Shown here: in pieces, positions 59,376 through 64,000 of the stretch | How positions within the stretch are numbered: the first letter of the stretch is position 1 | Layout: each line of letters begins with the position of its first letter | Origin: Bacillota bacterium | Lineage (GTDB): Bacteria; Bacillota; Sulfobacillia; JACIYH01 | Length of the DNA stretch: 64,000 bases | Assembly: GCA_040757085.1 (NCBI GenBank) | Contig: JBFLXJ010000017.1 | Coordinates: 1 to 64,000 of the forward strand | Direction: 5' to 3' | Program-made: the position numbers and the translations under genes | The notes under the pieces: model-generated | Databases searched by the model: none | The model's input: the letters and a program-made list of their open reading frames with translations, nothing else | What the model was told of the DNA's origin: nothing

Positions 59376-60084
59376 GGACGCCGGTCGAGAGGTCCTGGTA
59401 CTCGCGCATCTGCGACGGGTACTGGGGGAGTTCCGCAGTGACGGCCTTTTCCTTCAGGCCGTCACTCACAGTTCCTGGGTGCAGGAGCACGCCGGGGCAG
59501 GGCGTGACTCCAACGAGCGCCTGGAGTTCCTGGGGGATGCGGTGGTGGGGCTGGCCGTGGCCTCCTACCTGTATTCCCGGTTCCCGGGGGCGCGGGAGGG
59601 AGAACTCAGCCGGCTCAAGGCTGCCGCGGTGGGCGAGGGGGCCCTGGCTCAGGCCGCGCGCCGGCTGGGCCTGGGGGGGCTGCTCTTCCTGGGCCGGGGG
59701 GAAGAGCAGAGCGGGGGGGCGAGCAAGCCCGCCCTTCTGGCAGACGTATTCGAGGCGGTGTGCGCTGCCCTCTACCTGGACGGCGGCTGGCAGAGAGCGC
59801 GTGACTTCGTGGTGGACCAGCTTGCCCCCGCAGTGGAGCGCGCCCTGAAACGGGGGACGGGTGATTTCAAGAGCACCCTGCAGGAGAGGGTGCAGGAACA
59901 GGGGGGCACTGTTTCTTACCGGGTGGTGGCTGAGGAGGGCCCGGATCATGCCCGCGTCTTCACAGTGGAAGTGCTGGTGGATGGCCGGGTGGCGGGCCGG
60001 GGAAGGGGGCGGAGCAAGAAAGCGGCTGAACAGGAAGCTGCCCGGATTGCTTTGGAGGAATTGAGCCCTAAGCTGGCGAAATAA
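59365..60084 (+). CDS. rnc: ribonuclease III
   Basis: A double-strand RNA endonuclease of 239 aa. Catalytic signature NERLEFLGDAVVGLAV, second metal site LLADVFEAVCAALYLD, then a dsRNA-binding domain ending SKKAAEQEAARIALEEL. ATG 59365 overlaps the fabF stop. The acpP-rnc-smc order is conserved, here with fabF and spoVS added. Confidence 0.96.
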   Translation: MRVEDAGREVLVLAHLRRVLGEFRSDGLFLQAVTHSSWVQEHAGAGRDSNERLEFLGDAVVGLAVASYLYSRFPGAREGELSRLKAAAVGEGALAQAARRLGLGGLLFLGRGEEQSGGASKPALLADVFEAVCAALYLDGGWQRARDFVVDQLAPAVERALKRGTGDFKSTLQERVQEQGGTVSYRVVAEEGPDHARVFTVEVLVDGRVAGRGRGRSKKAAEQEAARIALEELSPKLAK

Positions 60085-60131
60085 ATCGTGCCACCTTGCA
60101 GAAACAGGAAATTGACAAAGGGGGTACGTAG

Positions 60132-60392
60132 GTGGAAGTCCTGAAAGTGTCCGCCCAATCCCGACCCAAGGCGGTGGCGGGGGCCCTGGCAGCCCTCCTG
60201 CGTGAAAAAGGCTCGGCTCAGATTCAGGCGGTGGGAGCCGGTGCCGTGAACCAGGCGGTCAAGGCCATCGCCATAGCCCGGGGCTACGTGGCTCCCAACG
60301 GTATCGACGCAGTGGTTATCCCTGCCTTTTCGGAGGTGGCCATTGACGGCGAGGTGCGGACGGCCATCAGATTCATAGTCGAGCAACGGTGA
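60132..60392 (+). CDS. spoVS: stage V sporulation protein S
   Basis: An 86-residue SpoVS: LKVSAQSRPKAVAGALA, the alternating IQAVGAGAVNQAVKAIAIARG, and VVIPAFSEVAIDGEVRTAI. It is an Alba-like nucleic-acid-binding protein needed for coat assembly and septation during sporulation. GTG 60132 follows AAAGGGGG. Its position between rnc and smc is not the B. subtilis one. Confidence 0.95.
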   Translation: MEVLKVSAQSRPKAVAGALAALLREKGSAQIQAVGAGAVNQAVKAIAIARGYVAPNGIDAVVIPAFSEVAIDGEVRTAIRFIVEQR

Positions 60393-60398
60393 AGCAGG

Positions 60399-60418
60399 CC
60401 CCCGGGTTCCGGGGGTCT
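60399..60418 (+). terminator. hairpin after spoVS
   Basis: CCCCCGG (60399-60405) pairs with CCGGGGG (60409-60415) around GTT and is followed by TCTT. The short T tract makes it a weak or partial terminator, so smc may be partly read through from upstream. Confidence 0.5.
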
Positions 60419-60434
60419 TGCCCACGGAGAAACC

Positions 60435-63400
60435 ATGTTATTACGGCGTATCGAGGTCCTGGGTTTTAAGTCCTTCGCGGACCGCATCTCCCTGGAAATA
60501 GGTCCTGGAGTTACCGCCATAGTGGGGCCCAATGGTACAGGCAAGTCCAACCTGGCCGATGCCGTGCGTTGGGCCCTCGGTGAGGCCAACCCCCGGCAGC
60601 TGCGGGGGTTGCGCATGGAGGATATGATTTTCGGGGGCTCCGAGTCGCGCCGTCCCCTTTCCATGGCGGAAGTGTCCCTAACTTTCGACAACAGCGACGG
60701 CGCTCTCCCCCTCGATTTCAGTGAGGTCACCATTACCCGCCGGGTATACCGGGACGGGTCGGGGGAGTATTTCATTAACCGCACCCCTTGCCGGCTCCGG
60801 GACGTGCAGGAACTGTTCTACGACACCGGGATTGCCCGGGATGGGTACTCCCTGGTGGGTCAGGGCCGGGTGGAAGAAATCCTCTCCGCCCGCCCCGAAG
60901 AGCGGCGCCTGCTCCTGGAAGAGGCCGCCGGTATCGTGAGGGCCCGCCAGCGGCGCCGGGAGGCCCTGGCCCGGCTGGAGGCCAGCAACCGGGACATGGA
61001 GCGCCTGGGCGACGTGCTGGCCGAACTGGAACTCCAGATGCAGCCGCTGGAGGAGGAGGCCCGCCGGGCCCGGGAGTGGGAGGGGTACCGCCAGCAGAGG
61101 GACGCTGCCCTTCTTGTGCTCACGTGGCGGGAAAGGGTGGAGGTGGCCCGGCAATTGGCACTGGCCTCGCAAGCGGTGGCCAAGCTGCAGTCCACCTGCC
61201 GGGTGGAGCAGGAGAAGTCGGCCCGCCTGGAGGAGAGCTATCAAGCGGTCCGGCAGGAGGAGAAAGCCCGCCAGCAGGAACGGCAAAAGCTCCAGGACGA
61301 GCTCATGTCCCTTTCCGGCCTCGTGTCTGAGGCGGGCCGCGAGCTGGCCCGGTGGGAGGAGCGGGTGCGTTCCCTGGAAGCCGACATCGCCCGTCTGCGG
61401 GAAGAGAAGGAAAGCGTGGTGGCCCGCCTGGGTGCGGCCCACGAACGGGTGGAGGAGTCCGGGCGGGCTCTGGATTCCTGGCAGGCGACGTGGGGAGAGG
61501 CGGCCCGGGAACTGGGGGCCCTGAGGGCGGAACTGCGCGGGCAGCAGGAGGCCGTTCGGCGTCTGGCCGCCGATCTGGAGGCCAGGAAGGGCGAACTCAT
61601 CGACCTGCTGGGGAGGGGAGCCTCTGCGCGCAATCGCCAGGTGGCCCTGGAGTCCGAGGCCCGCCAACTGGACGAATCCCTGCAGCGCGCGGGGCAGAGG
61701 CGGCAGGAGATGGAGGAGGCCCTGCGTCGGGTCGATGAGGACTTGCTGGTGCTCTCGGAGCACGAGAAGCGGGCCCGCTCCCGGCAGGTGGAGCTGAAGG
61801 CGGAGGGGGAACGGGCGCGGGCGGAGAGGGAGAAGGCCCGCGCCCGGCGGACGGAGCAGGAGACCGCGTTCCGCCAGGCCGAGGCCGCTTATCACCAGGT
61901 GTCGTCGCGGCTGGGGGCCCTGCGCGAACTGGAAGAGTCTTTCGCCGGGTTCGCCCGGGGGCCGCGGGCTTTGCTGGAGGCAAAGCGGCGGGAACCTTCT
62001 GCGTTCCCCGGCTTGGTAGGCCCGGTCTCTGCCATCCTGGACGTCCCCAGCCAGTACGAGACGGCTGTGGAGGTGGCCCTGGGGGCCGCCGTGCAGGATA
62101 TGGTGGTGAAGACGGTGGAGGATGCCCGCCAGGCCATCGCCTTCCTCAAGCGCACGCAGGCGGGATGGGCTACCTTCCTGCCCCTGGATTCCCTGCGTCC
62201 CACCCCCTTGAGCCCTGCGGAGCGGGCAGCCCTCCGGCGCGACGGCATCCTGGGGGTGGCCTCGGACCTGATCACTTTCCTGCCCGAGCACCGGCCCGCC
62301 GTGGAGTACCTGCTGGGCCGCACCGTGTTGGCCCGCGACCTGCCCGCTGCCCTGTCTTACGCCCGGGCGGTGGGATTCCGGGTCCGGGTGGTAACCCTGG
62401 AAGGTGACGTGGTGTTCCCGGGGGGTAGCCTGGCCGGGGGATGGAGGAAGGGTTCCCGGAGCGGGGTATTGGGGCGCACCCGCGAGATGTCCCTGCTGGA
62501 AGAGAAAACGAGGGAACTCGCGGACCTGATGGAGGCCTGTCGCCGGGCGGGGGAAGAGGCGGCCCGGGAAGAGCAGGTGTGGGGGCAGCGGCTGGCGGAG
62601 GCCCAGGAAGAACTGCGGGGGTTGGAGGTATACCTGGCGGGTCTGGGCAAGGAGGTACAGGCCAAGAAGGCCGAGCGCCAGAGGCTGGTGGGAGACCTGG
62701 CGGGGCTGGAACTGGAGCGAAGCGTACAGGAGACCAGGCTGGCGGAACTGAAGCAGGAGATCCTGGCCTGGGAAGAACGGTTGAGGGAACTGGAGTCTGC
62801 CCGGGGGGATATGGAGGCCACCATCTCGTCCCTCACGGAGAGGCTCGAGGAAGCCCGGGAGAGGCAGCACTCCCTCGAGCAGCAAGAGGTCGCCCTGCGG
62901 GTGCGGCTGGCCGGGCAGGAGGAGCAGCGCGCCCGTCTGGAAGAGGCGGCTGCCCGGGCCCGGGAGGAACTGGGCGCCCTCACCCGGGCGCGGGAGGCGG
63001 TGGAGGAGGCTCTGGGGGCACGCTGCCGTGAACTCGAGGAAGCACGGGAGCAGTGCAGGTACTGGCAGGAGGAGCTCGCATCCGGCTCCGCCCGTCACCA
63101 GGAAGGCAAGGAACGGATGGAAAAGTCCGCCATCGAGGCGGAGCGGGTGGCGCGGCGCCTTGCTTCGTTGGAGCGCGCCCGGCGCCAGGTCGAACGCAGG
63201 CTGGCGGAAGCGCAGGAAGCCCTCCACGCCGCCCGCCTGGAAGAGGTGCGCCTGGGGCTGCGCGTAGAGGAACTGGACCAGCGCCTGGCCCAGCGCTTCT
63301 CGTGTTCGCCGGCGGAGGCCGAGCAGCGTGTGGCAGAGAACCCCTTCAAGGAATTCGACACCACCGCCCTGCAGGAGATGGTGGGGGATCTGGAGGCTCG

Positions 63401-64000
63401 TATGCGCGATCTGGAACCCGTCAACCTGGCGGCGGCGGGGGAATACGTCCGGCTCCGGGAGCGTCACCAGTTCCTCTCGGACCAGCGCCGCGACCTGGAG
63501 GAAGGTCGGGCAAAGCTGGGTCAGGTGATCAGGGAACTGGAGCGGGAGATGAGGGAGAAGTTTACCAGGACCTTTGCCGAGGTGCGGGAGCGATTTGCGG
63601 CCACCTTCGCTCAGGTTTTCGGTGGCGGCAAGGCGGACCTCGTCCTGGTCGGCTCCGATCCCCTGGAGGCGGGGATTGAGGTGGTGGCTCAACCACCGGG
63701 GAAGAAGCTGCAGCACCTTTCTCTGCTTTCCGGGGGAGAGCGTACCCTGTGCGCCATCGCGCTTCTGTTTGCCCTGTTGCAGACCCGTCCCAGCCGTTTC
63801 TGTCTCTTCGACGAGGTGGATGCCAACCTGGATGAGGCAAATGTAGACCGGTTCGCCCGCTTCCTGCGGGAACTCTCTTCCGCGGGGCAGTTCCTGGTGG
63901 TTACTCACCAGAAGGGTACCATGGAGGTGGCGGACGTCCTGTACGGTACCACCATGGAGGAGTCCGGGGTATCGCGGGTGGTTTCCCTCCGTCTTACCGG
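60435..64000 (+). CDS. smc: chromosome partition protein SMC (runs off the window)
   Basis: At least 1,188 codons from ATG 60435, open to the window edge; only a few residues should be missing. The N-terminal head has FKSFADRISLEIG and Walker A GPNGTGKSNLADAVRWALG. Long coiled coils flank a hinge domain near 510-680 (FPGLVGPVSAILDV, GGSLAGGWRKGS). The C-terminal head has the signature LSLLSGGERTLCAIALLFAL and Walker B FCLFDEVDANLDEANV. SMC compacts and segregates the chromosome with ScpA/B. The large open frame on the opposite strand is a GC-rich shadow. Confidence 0.97.
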   Translation, partial: MLLRRIEVLGFKSFADRISLEIGPGVTAIVGPNGTGKSNLADAVRWALGEANPRQLRGLRMEDMIFGGSESRRPLSMAEVSLTFDNSDGALPLDFSEVTITRRVYRDGSGEYFINRTPCRLRDVQELFYDTGIARDGYSLVGQGRVEEILSARPEERRLLLEEAAGIVRARQRRREALARLEASNRDMERLGDVLAELELQMQPLEEEARRAREWEGYRQQRDAALLVLTWRERVEVARQLALASQAVAKLQSTCRVEQEKSARLEESYQAVRQEEKARQQERQKLQDELMSLSGLVSEAGRELARWEERVRSLEADIARLREEKESVVARLGAAHERVEESGRALDSWQATWGEAARELGALRAELRGQQEAVRRLAADLEARKGELIDLLGRGASARNRQVALESEARQLDESLQRAGQRRQEMEEALRRVDEDLLVLSEHEKRARSRQVELKAEGERARAEREKARARRTEQETAFRQAEAAYHQVSSRLGALRELEESFAGFARGPRALLEAKRREPSAFPGLVGPVSAILDVPSQYETAVEVALGAAVQDMVVKTVEDARQAIAFLKRTQAGWATFLPLDSLRPTPLSPAERAALRRDGILGVASDLITFLPEHRPAVEYLLGRTVLARDLPAALSYARAVGFRVRVVTLEGDVVFPGGSLAGGWRKGSRSGVLGRTREMSLLEEKTRELADLMEACRRAGEEAAREEQVWGQRLAEAQEELRGLEVYLAGLGKEVQAKKAERQRLVGDLAGLELERSVQETRLAELKQEILAWEERLRELESARGDMEATISSLTERLEEARERQHSLEQQEVALRVRLAGQEEQRARLEEAAARAREELGALTRAREAVEEALGARCRELEEAREQCRYWQEELASGSARHQEGKERMEKSAIEAERVARRLASLERARRQVERRLAEAQEALHAARLEEVRLGLRVEELDQRLAQRFSCSPAEAEQRVAENPFKEFDTTALQEMVGDLEARMRDLEPVNLAAAGEYVRLRERHQFLSDQRRDLEEGRAKLGQVIRELEREMREKFTRTFAEVRERFAATFAQVFGGGKADLVLVGSDPLEAGIEVVAQPPGKKLQHLSLLSGGERTLCAIALLFALLQTRPSRFCLFDEVDANLDEANVDRFARFLRELSSAGQFLVVTHQKGTMEVADVLYGTTMEESGVSRVVSLRLT

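Noticed and set aside
60678-63908. Very long (1,076-codon) minus-strand frame
   Set aside because: It is the complement of smc coiled-coil codons. Its composition (Leu/Pro/Gln/His-rich) is typical of GC-rich shadow frames, while smc has clear Walker and signature motifs.

Overview
The window reads as one chromosome segment of a high-G+C, anaerobic, endospore-forming Bacillota (Clostridia/Desulfotomaculia/Limnochordia-like; I cannot place it more precisely). Four lines of evidence support this. Sporulation genes are present (spoVM, spoVS, an alpha/beta SASP gene and gpr). From about 29.5 kb to the end, the gene order follows the Bacillus subtilis yicC-remA-gmk-rpoZ-coaBC-priA-def-fmt-rsmB-prpC-prkC-rsgA-rpe-spoVM-rpmB-yloU-yloV-recG ... 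fapR-fab-acpP-rnc-smc region. GTG and TTG starts are very common. The metabolism is anaerobic: a DsrMKJOP membrane complex and a nickel CO dehydrogenase.

Layout. (1) 0.2-4.1 kb: an FMN riboswitch with attenuator, then ribD-ribE-ribBA-ribH. (2) 4.3-18.9 kb: a SERCA-type Ca2+ P-type ATPase gene cut in two inside transmembrane segment M6 by an integrative element of about 11.9 kb. The element has near-identical att repeats at its ends, paired TTAGCA arm sites just inside both ends, and excisionase and tyrosine integrase genes at its right end. Its cargo is two unknown small genes, a threonine-dehydratase-like gene, a V4R-PAS-AAA+ sigma-54 activator, and a cooS-cooF-nuoE-nuoF-nuoG-like operon behind a perfect -24/-12 promoter. 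Precise excision would rejoin the ATPase in frame (about 903 aa). (3) 18.9-24.6 kb, minus strand: RsbRD-like gene and dsrMKJOP, without dsrAB or dsrC in view. (4) 24.7-27.1 kb: a MarR regulator with a DrrAB-type ABC exporter, then a decayed MacB-type ABC ATPase remnant. (5) 27.4-29.5 kb: dapF and an LL-diaminopimelate aminotransferase-type gene. (6) 29.5-48.4 kb: the conserved yicC-to-recG block, including a def-fmt fusion, a PriA with degenerate ATPase motifs, a 32-codon spoVM and an hslO that appears to start at CTG. (7) 48.5-51.5 kb: SASP and gpr (convergent), a Com-like zinc ribbon and a solitary ThiF-type enzyme. (8) 51.6-64 kb: rsmD-coaD-coiled-coil-sepM, yceD-rpmF, fapR-fabH-fabD-acpP-fabF-rnc, spoVS and smc (runs off the end).

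How the parts work together. The backbone is housekeeping: flavin, lysine/peptidoglycan and fatty acid synthesis, translation, and DNA maintenance. The Dsr complex would link membrane menaquinol to sulfur-compound reduction. The mobile element adds a self-contained CO-oxidation module: the CODH passes electrons through CooF to a flavin/Fe-S unit that should reduce NAD(P)+. It carries its own sigma-54 activator, and its insertion silences a calcium pump. The most notable system in the window is this CO-dehydrogenase island, together with the possibility that its excision switches the pump gene back on.
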